Made by a program: the position numbers and the translations under genes. A stretch of 64,000 bases of DNA from the NCBI GenBank assembly GCA_965197565.1, contig CBDANK010000004.1:434001-498000 (forward strand), in the 5' to 3' direction. The notes under the pieces were generated by a model. It was given only the letters and a program-made list of their open reading frames with translations. It had not been told where the DNA came from and searched no databases. This DNA is from G963667675 sp965197565. GTDB lineage: Bacteria; Chloroflexota; Dehalococcoidia; Lucifugimonadales; UBA3495. Below, piece by piece: positions 17,270 to 25,387 of this stretch. How positions within the stretch are numbered: the first letter of the stretch is position 1; each line of letters opens with the position of its first letter.

Positions 17270-18076
17270 TTGGATACACTGCAAGACAGATACGAGCAAG
17301 GTCAATCGATGCGCGCCCTGATGGCGGGCGGCGATCTCAGCCACTTTACGGTGCCGGGCATCGACCAGTTGGCCCCGGACCTGAAGCGCATCATCAACGA
17401 ATGCTTATTCGGCTCAATTTGGAGCCGCCCCGGCCTTGATATAAACTTGCGTTGCATTTGCACCATCTCCGCCCTGATGGCCTTGGAACAACTGACCTTG
17501 TTGCGGCGGCATATCGAGCGTTGCTTGAACTTGGGCTTGGCCCCGGAACAGGTGGTTGAAGTATTCATTCAATTGACTTTCTACGTCGGCGTTCCAGGAG
17601 TGGAGGCGGCGCTGCGAATTACCAAGGAAGTTTTCGAAGAGCGGGGCATTCAGTTTACCCCCACTGAGGTCTACGACACCGATCAGTCGGTGGATGACCT
17701 GTACCAAAGGGGGGCCCAGTCCTATGATGAGCATATGGGCGGCATCGCTGCCTACTATACCGATCACCCAACCGCCGCCGAGATGCAGCAGTTGGTTTAT
17801 GAATACCACTGGGGTGCTATTTATACCAGGCCGCATCTGGACGCTAGGAGCAGGGCGGTTTGCGCCCTCTCGGCGATGACCGTTCAAGGCAGGTACGACC
17901 GCCAAATCCGGAGGCGCATTGAAGGGGCCTTACGTGTTGGGGTGACTCCAACCGAGATCATGGAAATCTTCATGCAAGTAATGCTGTATGGAGGGTACAC
18001 CAGCACCAACACCGCAATGCAAATCGCCGGGTCTGTGTTTACGGAACAGGGCCTCACTGCGGAGGTCGGCGCCTGA
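17270..18076 (+). CDS. Carboxymuconolactone decarboxylase-family protein, two CMD domains
   Basis: Protein of 268 residues with two consecutive CMD domains, about residues 30-125 and 160-260. Each has the helix pattern ICTISALMALEQ...LRRHIERCLNLG and VCALSAMTVQGR...IRRRIEGALRVG. The AhpD-type C-x-x-C is absent, so it is more like a gamma-carboxymuconolactone decarboxylase than a peroxidase partner. The start is TTG at 17270, supported by TAGGAGG seven bases upstream. It follows the LLM gene in the same direction and could act on its product, which is only a context inference. Confidence 0.85.
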   Translation: MDTLQDRYEQGQSMRALMAGGDLSHFTVPGIDQLAPDLKRIINECLFGSIWSRPGLDINLRCICTISALMALEQLTLLRRHIERCLNLGLAPEQVVEVFIQLTFYVGVPGVEAALRITKEVFEERGIQFTPTEVYDTDQSVDDLYQRGAQSYDEHMGGIAAYYTDHPTAAEMQQLVYEYHWGAIYTRPHLDARSRAVCALSAMTVQGRYDRQIRRRIEGALRVGVTPTEIMEIFMQVMLYGGYTSTNTAMQIAGSVFTEQGLTAEVGA

Positions 18077-18126
18077 GCGCAGCGCCTTGATAAAGGCCGC
18101 GGCAAAAGCGGTGCGGGGTAGCTCAA

Positions 18127-18780
18127 GTGCCCGATGAAGGCGCCGGCTCCCAACCGGAGCAACGCGCCACTGGCGAGGCTCAGCCAACCGGCCCAAGGGC
18201 GCCTTGGCTAGGCCGGGATGGCCGGACTCACGCTCCGCCCCGACGGATCAGCGGCCTGCATCACCCGCTCTTCCCCCACGTAATTGTCGACCCAAAGTTC
18301 TCTCGCAACTCCGGCCGCTATTTGCTTCAAGGCGGGTTGGCCGCAGTGGCGATGCTGGTCCTTTTGCTGTTTTTCGACTCATTAGCCCAAGCCGCTTTGG
18401 CCGCCGGCCTGGGCTCCAGCGTGATCACTGTATTCGTGAACCCCTCCAACCGGACGGCCAGCACTCGTTCGGTGGTCGGCGGACACTCGCTAGCCCTATT
18501 GCTGGGGTCGGCTTTCTCGGTGCTGTTGTTCGCCTCGCCGGTCGAAGCGTTCCTCGACGGCCTATCCCCGGTGCGGAACTTCAGCTTGGCCATGTCGGTG
18601 GGGGTGCTGCTACTGGCCATGGCGATAACCAACACGGAGCACCCGCCGGCGGCGGGTACGGTGTTGGGCATGGGCACCAGACCGTGGGACCTATACACGA
18701 CCGGCATTATCATAGGCGCCGTCCTGCTGCTGGCGGCAATGAAATACCTGCTCCGTCCCCATTTGCGGGACCTTATGTAG
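18127..18780 (+). CDS. HPP-family transmembrane protein
   Basis: Protein of 217 residues with four predicted membrane helices from about residue 68: AAVAMLVLLLFFDSLAQAAL, SLALLLGSAFSVLLFAS, SLAMSVGVLLLAMAI and GIIIGAVLLLAAMKYLL. The family motif is TNTEHPPAAGTVLGMG. Some HPP proteins help nitrite or other anion transport, but function here is unassigned. The N-terminal 60 residues are Pro/Arg-rich and may be untranslated if the real start is further in. The GTG at 18127 has only a weak GGGGTA site. Confidence 0.75.
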   Translation: MPDEGAGSQPEQRATGEAQPTGPRAPWLGRDGRTHAPPRRISGLHHPLFPHVIVDPKFSRNSGRYLLQGGLAAVAMLVLLLFFDSLAQAALAAGLGSSVITVFVNPSNRTASTRSVVGGHSLALLLGSAFSVLLFASPVEAFLDGLSPVRNFSLAMSVGVLLLAMAITNTEHPPAAGTVLGMGTRPWDLYTTGIIIGAVLLLAAMKYLLRPHLRDLM

Positions 18781-18883
18781 GGACTGCTTTCCAAGAGCGC
18801 CTCCAAGCGGGCCAGGGCAACCACAAGGGTCCTGTCTCAGAAATCGCGGTCGGCCCTCCTCATTACTCTGAAAATACCCTTCG

Positions 18884-19008
18884 TCATACCCGTGAAAACG
18901 GGTATCCACGGCCCCAACGCCCCTGGACTCCTGCTTTCGCAGGAGTGACGATAAACGGGGTAGGCCATTTTCATCTTCATGTGTGGCCTTCGCCAGGCCA
19001 TCAGGAGT
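18884..19008. repeat. REP hairpin pair plus dispersed repeat
   Basis: Two hairpins, TACCCGT-gaaa-ACGGGTA (18887-18904) and ACTCCTGC-tttc-GCAGGAGT (18927-18946), are followed by ggccattttcatcttcatgt and gtggccttcgccaggccatcag. The last part recurs in the same orientation near 27540-27583 (attttcatcccctcacgtgg...). No gene lies in 18781-19032. Confidence 0.55.
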
Positions 19009-19032
19009 TATTATGGAACGGTGGGAGCGTGG

Positions 19033-20070
19033 TTAGGCAGAGGGGAAGCGGGCTTCGTGAGTAACATCGGCAATCTGCTTCAAGCTATCGACCACACCGT
19101 CGAGCATTTCCGGGTACTCCACGTCTCTTTTCAACTCCACCGGGGCCCAATGGGCGTCGTGCATTCTCAATACATCACGTACATAGTCGAGCTTATCTCG
19201 GGGAATTGAATGGTAATAATCTACCCACAAGGGAGTATCGCCGGTTCTTTCGAACTGGTCAACGTTGACACCGAACCACACGATGGTTCCTCGAAGGCGG
19301 ATATACCTTCCGTAGCCGTACCCGCGAGGGGTGGCCCGCAAGCCTTTCCGGCTCGCCCATTCTTGCTGAATCCCTCTTTCGGTAGCAGCATCAATGAGTC
19401 TCCTATATTGACGTTTACGAACCTCCGAATCTACGCCGAATTCCTCTCCACGGCGGATGGGCTTCAACGCTCCCGCATCAGCATACTTGGCCAGACTCCG
19501 CAGTTGTCGAATTTCAGTTTCGACACCGGACTCTTCGTAGTCCCTGGTCCTGGCAGCCAGGCTATCAAGAAGGCCTCCCCAACTCACCATCATCAGGTGT
19601 CGTTGTGTGCCCCCTACTCGCACGCACTTGCGCTCTGAGTCGACCTCCGTCAAAGTGCCGAACTCCCGATTTAGGCGCCTCTTCAACTGAGGCCACAATG
19701 ACTGGATTCTCTCTTCCGGAGCCAGGAACATCACGACCGCAGGGCCGTCATCTGGCAGCCTGTTGAGGTACCCGTTGGGCTGGCTGGGGGTGAGTTCAGC
19801 CCAGAACTTCACTTCTATGAGCGCCCGTTGGCTGCCGGTCTCATCAAAACCCGCCAGGTCCGGAATCGTTCCATCCGCCTGAATCACCTGGGACTTCACA
19901 GTGGCAATCGAGTTTACGCCCCTGACACCTGACTGGACCACGTCATTCAGCGCTTCCACGGAGGCGTCCGAGTGGTCGAAGATGTGACGGAGAGCTTCTG
20001 TCGCGATATTTTCCGTATTGCCGGGGAAGCTGGAAACCAGATAGGCCAGCAAAGTATCGTTGTCGGGCAT
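19033..20070 (-). CDS. PD-(D/E)XK nuclease-superfamily protein
   Basis: Protein of 345 residues. The N-terminal helical part opens LLAYLVSSFPGNTENIATEA. The nuclease-like core reads GTIPDLAGFDETG, then RALIEVKFWAELTPSQPNGY (P-D ... E-x-K). This is the active-site pattern of the PD-(D/E)XK fold, followed by AVVMFLAPEERIQSLWPQL. The C-terminal half (about 190-345) is of unknown type. Such proteins are common in bacterial defence islands and plasmids. Downstream of the ATG are a TGA-interrupted small gene and, divergently, an AAA ATPase. A GGGAGGTTTCCC site precedes the start. The nuclease assignment is from motif pattern only. Confidence 0.6.
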   Translation of the reverse strand: MPDNDTLLAYLVSSFPGNTENIATEALRHIFDHSDASVEALNDVVQSGVRGVNSIATVKSQVIQADGTIPDLAGFDETGSQRALIEVKFWAELTPSQPNGYLNRLPDDGPAVVMFLAPEERIQSLWPQLKRRLNREFGTLTEVDSERKCVRVGGTQRHLMMVSWGGLLDSLAARTRDYEESGVETEIRQLRSLAKYADAGALKPIRRGEEFGVDSEVRKRQYRRLIDAATERGIQQEWASRKGLRATPRGYGYGRYIRLRGTIVWFGVNVDQFERTGDTPLWVDYYHSIPRDKLDYVRDVLRMHDAHWAPVELKRDVEYPEMLDGVVDSLKQIADVTHEARFPSA

Positions 20071-20091
20071 GGGAAACCTCCCTTTGCTACG

Positions 20092-20463
20092 TCAACTTCG
20101 GTAAGCCGGGTTCGTTGGGTAGTCCTCCAGCTTGCCCGTGTCGCCGGGCTGAATCACGAAGTCCCGGCGGTCCCGGTAGAGGCGGGCGCGGTTTATCACG
20201 TAGTCGCCTTCGTCGTTGTAGGGATCGATGTCGTTGTAGTCGGTCATCAGTCAGTACTTGTAATCTCCAATGAACAGGTAGGTGTTGTTCATGCGAAAGA
20301 AGCGACAGACGACACCCTCACCGGCGCGAAAGCGGACGCAGATGGCGTCCAGCAGTTCACGCTGGTCGTCCTTCTCGGTGAGAACGTATTCGTGGGGCCA
20401 GGTATCGCGGTAAGTGACCGCTCGCCAAGGGGCGCGGGCGATGAGTTCCGTCAACGTCGCCAT
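20092..20463 (-). pseudogene. Small conserved protein gene interrupted by an in-frame TGA
   Basis: One continuous frame of 123 sense codons with a single TGA at codon 71 (20251-20253). Before the stop it reads DTWPHEYVLTEKDDQREL, then CRFFRMNNTYLFIGDYKY. After it, without a frame change, comes LMTDYNDIDPYNDEGDYVIN, then RARLYRDRRDFVIQPGDTG. From memory, full-length relatives in other bacteria have Y-K-Y-W-x-M at this place, so TGA most simply replaces TGG (Trp). Relatives are uncharacterised and often lie in accessory regions. Alternatives are readthrough, a new split gene using ATG at 20245-20247, or a base-call error. Confidence 0.6.
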
Positions 20464-20741
20464 TGTGGACCTCGTGCCGTCGCATTGACAGGGTTCAATG
20501 AATCTGGAATCAGTAAGCGCGCATTAGAGCCCAGCCCTTCAGTCAGGCCTTCCCACGCGGGTTTTCATGTCCTTAACAGTGTATCATCAGCTTTATCGAA
20601 GACTTGTTCCTCCACAGACGATAAGGGAACTTCGTTGGAAGCTATCTGGCGGGACCGAGAGTCGGAGGATTACGAGAAATGCTATTATGACTCTTGACGA
20701 AGCAGGACGAGGTTGCGAGGAAAACTTTACAGAAGTGAAGA

Positions 20742-21761
20742 GTGGTGCTAACCAGGTTAAAACTGGAACGGTTTACCGCCTTCGAGAACCTGGACTTAGA
20801 ACTTTGTTCAGGCATTAATGTGCTGATCGGGGCCAACGGCACGGGCAAGACACACCTTATGAAGGTGTGTTATGCAGCGTGCGAAGTATCCAAGACGGGT
20901 GAGCTATTTACCGATAAGCTGGTCCATGTTTTTCTGCCATACCGACGAGGTCACTGGCGTCTGGTGAAACGTCGGAAAGGAGGCACCCAGGCAACAGTTG
21001 AGGTTTTCCGTGGAGAGCAGCGCCTTGGAGCATCTTTTTACAACCGCGCCTCCATCCCCCGCTACAGCGATGTAAAACAGAACAGAAGGTGGGAGGATTC
21101 CCGAGTAGAAAGCGTGTACATTCCGGTCAAGGAAATGCTGGCGAACGCACCCGGGTTTAGGTCTCTCTACGCGAATCGAGAAATCCACTTTGAGGCGGTA
21201 TATGCAGATATCCTGGACCAGGCCTTCCTTCCGGCGCTTCGCCATAGACCTCCTAAGTTCCAACGACTGCTGCGTGAACTTCAGGAAGCACTCGGAGGCA
21301 GCGTCAGTGTTAGGAACGAAGAGTTTTTCTTGAGTAGCCGGCAAGGCACCTTCGAGTTTCCCCTTCTGGCGGAAGGGTTACGAAAGTTGGGCCTCCTGTG
21401 GCTGCTGATTCGAAACGGAACACTGCTTGATGGCTCAGTATTGTTCTGGGACGAACCGGAAGCCAACCTCAATCCAAAGCTGTACCGGTTATTGATGAAG
21501 GTCTTGTTGGAATTGCAACGCAATGGCGTCCAGATTTTTTTGGCCACCCACGACTACGTTATTCTCAAGGAACTGGACCTCCAGATGACCAGCGACGATA
21601 GCGTAGTGTTCCATTCGCTTCACCGTAGCGAAACGGACGGTGAATTGGTCTGCCACACCTCCAACGATTATCTCGGCATCCATCCCAATGCCATAGCAGA
21701 AGCGTTCTCCGACATTTACGACCGAGTGGTCGAGCGCAGCTTGGACGGTCTAGCGACATGA
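20742..21761 (+). CDS. AAA-type ATPase of the SMC/OLD-like group
   Basis: ATPase of 339 residues with ABC-like head halves. The N-terminus is LTRLKLERFTAFENLDLELC, with Walker A GANGTGKT at about residues 31-38. Walker B is VLFWDEPEANLNPKL and the H-loop is FLATHDYVILKEL. The middle (about 90-210) is an insertion without coiled coil. This layout fits small AAA_15/AAA_21-type ATPases that work with an effector gene downstream in defence-type pairs. GTG codons at 20742 and 20745 are possible starts, with a weak upstream site. The next start codon overlaps its stop (ATGA at 21758), showing that it once headed a coupled operon. Confidence 0.78.
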   Translation: MVLTRLKLERFTAFENLDLELCSGINVLIGANGTGKTHLMKVCYAACEVSKTGELFTDKLVHVFLPYRRGHWRLVKRRKGGTQATVEVFRGEQRLGASFYNRASIPRYSDVKQNRRWEDSRVESVYIPVKEMLANAPGFRSLYANREIHFEAVYADILDQAFLPALRHRPPKFQRLLRELQEALGGSVSVRNEEFFLSSRQGTFEFPLLAEGLRKLGLLWLLIRNGTLLDGSVLFWDEPEANLNPKLYRLLMKVLLELQRNGVQIFLATHDYVILKELDLQMTSDDSVVFHSLHRSETDGELVCHTSNDYLGIHPNAIAEAFSDIYDRVVERSLDGLAT

Positions 21762-21841
21762 AAGTGTTGCAAGAGCGCGATTTGCAAGTCACCATCGAAG
21801 GTTCTGTGGTGTTCCCAAACCGTCAAGAACCAGCAACTTAG
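21758..21841 (+). pseudogene. Truncated partner gene of the AAA ATPase
   Basis: The ATG overlaps the ATPase stop codon. Only 27 codons follow: MKVLQERDLQVTIEG, then VVFPNRQEPAT and TAG. The opening resembles, from memory, a roughly 130-150-residue partner that often follows such ATPases. The remainder is missing, so this is probably a deletion remnant. The 21842-22157 interval holds only a decayed REP-like stretch near 21895-21965 (ggattccggctttcgtcaaa). Confidence 0.4.
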
Positions 21842-22157
21842 ACGCTTCCTGCAGGGTTTGATCGCTGCCTCGCCTTCTTCTCTGTCGACGAAGGGGCCAG
21901 GGCAACCGGCCCCACAGTAGCCTCTGGATTCCGGCTTTCGTCAAAGTGACCGATGGGTTGTTTCTCATGCCATTGCCCCACCCACTTCACCTTAAACTTC
22001 TGACACTTCCCCCTTGTCGCCTCCGGTGATCCCTCTCTACTCTGTTAATAGGCAGCGATTAAGGCGTTGCCAAATCTATCAAACGACCACCGAGGCTCAT
22101 GGCACACAATGGCTCAAAATGGCCCTGAAATAAAAAACCTCGCCAGGAGAAATCCGA

Positions 22158-22472
22158 ATGAACCTCAGCTCTTTGCGGGCCCGCGTCCGCTCCCTTCGTC
22201 GCAGAATGGCCCGGCCCTATGCCCAGCTCATGATTCAACGCATGTCCTATGACCACTGCGTCCAATGGGTCCGCGCCCAAGCAGAAAAACGGCCCACTCC
22301 TTCTCCCCAGGCCTTCGTCCGCCGCGTCGCCAAGGCAGGTTTCCGCCTCCCCACCTTCACCGGCACTGTCCGCTACTTGGAACGCTGTACCTCTCTCCGC
22401 CAAGAACCGAGCCCGCCGCTCCTCCTTCGCGCCCTCCTTCCCTGGGCCGCCTATCACCCCGGCATCACTTGA
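22158..22472 (+). CDS. Hypothetical basic small protein
   Basis: A 104-codon frame with a good AGGAGA site before ATG: MNLSSLRARVRSLRRRMARP, then YDHCVQWVRAQAEKRPTPSP. It is Arg-rich and helical in pattern. I do not recognise it. It ends next to a dispersed repeat, so it could be a mobile-element-associated or lineage-specific ORF. The following 22473-22742 stretch holds part of the 'aatctaaaa' repeat (22483-22535) and no other gene. Confidence 0.4.
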   Translation: MNLSSLRARVRSLRRRMARPYAQLMIQRMSYDHCVQWVRAQAEKRPTPSPQAFVRRVAKAGFRLPTFTGTVRYLERCTSLRQEPSPPLLLRALLPWAAYHPGIT

Positions 22473-22742
22473 AGCGTTGAGGAATCTAAAAGTCTTCAGC
22501 AAGAACTTGGTCCGAGCATCTAAAAAAGACCCTGTTACCCACCGGACCAACACTGGACAGGACGCTATCCAAGTGCTACGTTCATTCTATAGTCCCCATG
22601 AATTCCCTGCCCTCTATAAGGGTGGGCGCGGCAGTCCCTACGGTTGCGCAGCGCCGGGTCCGGGTTGTTGCCGGCGCCGCTAGACCGGGGCTTTTGGGGA
22701 ATTCAGGGGCCGAAGCACTAGGCGGGAAAGGCTAGGACCGCA

Positions 22743-24083
22743 ATGGAGACACCGATGGAGACCCCTGTCGAACAACGAATACTTCAGGTCCTTCGACGCT
22801 TGGGCGTCACCAAGGCCCATTTTGCCGCCCGCGGCGCCGGCGATTGGACCGGGCTCGCCGCGGCTCATCCCGAGGTTATCGCTTCACTGGTTCTGGTATG
22901 TCCTCAAGGTTTCGACCCCACGGCCCTTGCCGCCGTCTCCCCCCGTTTATTGGTGTTGAACAGCGAGGAAGGCCCGGCCGCTGAAATGGTGCGGCGCAAC
23001 TTGGCGGACTTGCCTGACGCCAAGATGACAACCCTCTCCAGATATATCAGCCCAAACACTTACGCCGACGTGGCCGCCGAGCGCACCGAAGAGATTGGCT
23101 CCGGTATTCTGGAATTTCTGGAGCAGCGCGGCGGCTCCACGGAAGCGCCCCCTGAAGCACTCGGGATAGCTGCGGCAGAAGGCGAGGCAGCTAATATCTC
23201 CTACCAGACCATCGGGTCCGGTCCGCCGCTGGTCTTGCTTCCTTTGGGCGCGGCTCCCACCCAGTGGCGCGCCATCTTGCCCAGGCTTAGCCGGGACTAT
23301 ACGGTCATCGTTCTTGGCGGCGCGGAGTTGGGCATGGTCGCCACCTTGGAGGCCCGGGGCCGGACACCCGGATACTTGGGCGTGCTGGGGAATCTGATGC
23401 AGGAGGCCCAGTTGCAGCCCGGTGAAACAATACTGGAAGTCGGCTGCGGCACCGGTGTCTTGGACCGTTGGTTGGCCCGGCACACCCAGGGCCGCAACCG
23501 GATCGTTGGCATCGACGTCAACCCCTTTTTCCTCCGGGAGGCGGCGGCTTTGGCCAAGAAAGACGGCCTGGAAAACGCGGTCGAGTTTCGAGAGGGCAGC
23601 GCCCTGGCTTTGCCCTTCCCCGACGCCAGCTTCGACATCGCCATGTCCAGCACGGTCATACAACGAGTGAACGCCGACAAAATGCTGGCCGAGATGGTTC
23701 GGGTTGCCAAGCCGGGAGGAAGGGTGGCGGTGGTAGGCCACGCTCACGATATGCACAGATGGGTGAACCTTCCTTTGGGACCGGCGCTTAAGTCGAAAAT
23801 CGAAGCGCCCCCTTGGACCGACGACCGGGGCCACCCAGAGGGGTGCGACGACGCTACACTGTACCGGCGGTTCCATCAGACCGGCCTGTCCCAAATAAAG
23901 ATGTTTCCTTATATAGCGACTTTCACCGACGTACAGCGGCTGGATATGCTTGAATCCTCCATCCTGCCCGGCTTGGACCCGGCGGAAACCGAGGAATGGC
24001 GGACCGCCGCGGCTCTGGCCCAGTCCGAGGGCACTTTTTTCATTTCGACGCCCTTCCACTGCGCCGTGGGCACGAAACAGTGA
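22743..24083 (+). CDS. SAM-dependent methyltransferase fused to alpha/beta-hydrolase remnants
   Basis: Protein of 446 residues in two parts. Residues 1-200 are hydrolase-like but out of natural order. The stretch GDWTGLAAAHPEVIASLVLV (about 33-52), usual around and after the nucleophile elbow, comes first and lacks the G-x-S-x-G serine. The usual N-terminal strand pattern SGPPLVLLPLGAAPTQWRAI (about 159-178) comes later. Residues 205-446 are a class I methyltransferase with ILEVGCGTGVL (230-240), GIDVNPFFLREA and MVRVAKPGGRVAVVG. Only the methyltransferase looks catalytic. The last codon overlaps the start of the next gene. The substrate is unknown. Confidence 0.75.
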   Translation: METPMETPVEQRILQVLRRLGVTKAHFAARGAGDWTGLAAAHPEVIASLVLVCPQGFDPTALAAVSPRLLVLNSEEGPAAEMVRRNLADLPDAKMTTLSRYISPNTYADVAAERTEEIGSGILEFLEQRGGSTEAPPEALGIAAAEGEAANISYQTIGSGPPLVLLPLGAAPTQWRAILPRLSRDYTVIVLGGAELGMVATLEARGRTPGYLGVLGNLMQEAQLQPGETILEVGCGTGVLDRWLARHTQGRNRIVGIDVNPFFLREAAALAKKDGLENAVEFREGSALALPFPDASFDIAMSSTVIQRVNADKMLAEMVRVAKPGGRVAVVGHAHDMHRWVNLPLGPALKSKIEAPPWTDDRGHPEGCDDATLYRRFHQTGLSQIKMFPYIATFTDVQRLDMLESSILPGLDPAETEEWRTAAALAQSEGTFFISTPFHCAVGTKQ

Positions 24084-24994
24084 ACCTCGGCCCTGGAATC
24101 CTGAGCACCTTTGCCGGCCTGTTCGTATTGGCCTTCGCTGTTGCTTGTTCGTCACCGGCCCCCGGCACGCCGGCAGCCGCCAACACCCCCCTTCCTCAAG
24201 GGCCGGATGTCAGTGTCGTCGTTGTCACCACCGACTATGGCGTGGGAAGCAACCGGGTGGCCTTCGGCCTAGTGGACCGGGAGGGAATGCCGGTGCGGAG
24301 CCCCGAGGTCCAAGTCCGGGCATTGTACCTGCCCGGCGGCGAGAGCGCGGGGGAAGTTCGAGACACCGCCGCCGCCAAATTCCAGCAATGGCCGGTGGGT
24401 AAGCAGGGGGTGTTCACCACCACCCTTGAATTCGACACCGCCGGATTCTGGGAACTTCAAGTCGACACCGCCAACACCGCCGGAGAAGCTGTAACCGCCC
24501 GAGGCGCTATTCAGGTGCATCCGGAAGCAGCAACACCGTCCATCGGCCAACCGGCCCCCGCCAGCGTAACCCCCACGGCGGGCGAAGTGGAGGACCTGGC
24601 AACCATAACCAGTTCTCCCGCGCCCGACCCCGACCTTTACCGCCTCTCGGTCCACGAAGCCTTGGAGACCGGCAAGCCATTGGTCGTCGCCTTTGCAACC
24701 CCGGCCTTTTGTGTGACAGCTACTTGCGGGCCCCAAGTGGAAGTAATTTCACAGCTTAAGGAACGCTATTCAGACCGGGCCAACTTTATCCACGTTGAGG
24801 TATACGAGAATCCCCATGAGATCGGAGAGACCGGCCTAACCGGAAACACGGTAAGGGCCGTTTCGGAATGGAACCTGCCGACTGAGCCTTGGACTTTCGT
24901 CGTGGACCAAGACGGGGTGGTGCGGGCCAAGTTCGAGGCTTTCACCACCTTGGAAGAACTGGAAAGGGTCCTGGGGAATATACTGGGAAGTTAA
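24080..24994 (+). CDS. Lipoprotein with thioredoxin-like C-terminal domain
   Basis: Protein of 304 residues. The GTG start overlaps the stop of the methyltransferase gene (GTGA), so translation is coupled. A signal peptide ends in the lipobox FAVAC, followed by SSPAPGTPAAAN. Residues 40-170 look like a beta-sandwich (VAFGLVDREGMPV, FDTAGFWELQVDTANTAGEA). The C-terminal 110 residues are thioredoxin-like: KPLVVAFATPAFCVTATCGP with a C-x4-C instead of C-x-x-C, then NLPTEPWTFVVDQDGVVRAK. It is probably anchored outside the membrane. A redox or metal-delivery role (Sco-like) is possible but unproven. Confidence 0.72.
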   Translation: MNLGPGILSTFAGLFVLAFAVACSSPAPGTPAAANTPLPQGPDVSVVVVTTDYGVGSNRVAFGLVDREGMPVRSPEVQVRALYLPGGESAGEVRDTAAAKFQQWPVGKQGVFTTTLEFDTAGFWELQVDTANTAGEAVTARGAIQVHPEAATPSIGQPAPASVTPTAGEVEDLATITSSPAPDPDLYRLSVHEALETGKPLVVAFATPAFCVTATCGPQVEVISQLKERYSDRANFIHVEVYENPHEIGETGLTGNTVRAVSEWNLPTEPWTFVVDQDGVVRAKFEAFTTLEELERVLGNILGS

Positions 24995-24997
24995 CTC

Positions 24998-25363
24998 CTA
25001 GTCGACGATGTCCAAGGCCATCAAAGCACCGCCTTCTTGAACGTAAGTCACTAGCACGCTCCAGCCCATAAGTTGATGTTCCCTCAAATGGGATGGCGTC
25101 ACGCCGATAAATCCCTCGGCGCCGGTAAAGCTCCATATTGTTCCGGCCTCGTCACGGATACGCAGAGTTTCCACCTCGACGATACTGCGGTTCACCACCT
25201 CGACCACCAAGCCTCGGACCTGTCTCTCCGGCCCGGCTTGTCCGGCCGCGGAGCTTCCCCCGCAAGCAAGGGCCAAGGCCACTGTCAGAGCCAGGGTTGA
25301 GAAAACCGCGGACCGGGTCAATGGGCCGCGGGCGCCAACAAACCGGCAAAGCTCGATCTTCAT
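24998..25363 (-). CDS. Small putative lipoprotein
   Basis: Protein of 121 residues with a signal peptide ending LALTVALALACGG (lipobox before Cys-34). The mature part has a short beta-rich domain, VVEVVNRSIVEVETLRIRDE, then TPSHLREHQLMGWSVLVTY. I do not recognise the domain, but similar small extracytoplasmic proteins occur in Chloroflexota. It converges on the thioredoxin-like lipoprotein gene with three bases between the stops, leaving no room for a terminator. Confidence 0.65.
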   Translation of the reverse strand: MKIELCRFVGARGPLTRSAVFSTLALTVALALACGGSSAAGQAGPERQVRGLVVEVVNRSIVEVETLRIRDEAGTIWSFTGAEGFIGVTPSHLREHQLMGWSVLVTYVQEGGALMALDIVD

Positions 25364-25387
25364 TCTCGCAACCCCAACCCAGTTAGG

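Noticed and set aside
20251..20253. Second selenocysteine codon in the small gene of the accessory patch
   Set aside because: No redox motif around it (YKY-stop-LMT), no hairpin with a GG loop was evident at the right distance, and Trp is the expected residue.
22947..24155. A 402-codon minus-strand frame opposite the methyltransferase gene
   Set aside because: Antisense shadow; the plus strand has clear methyltransferase motifs and coupled translation.
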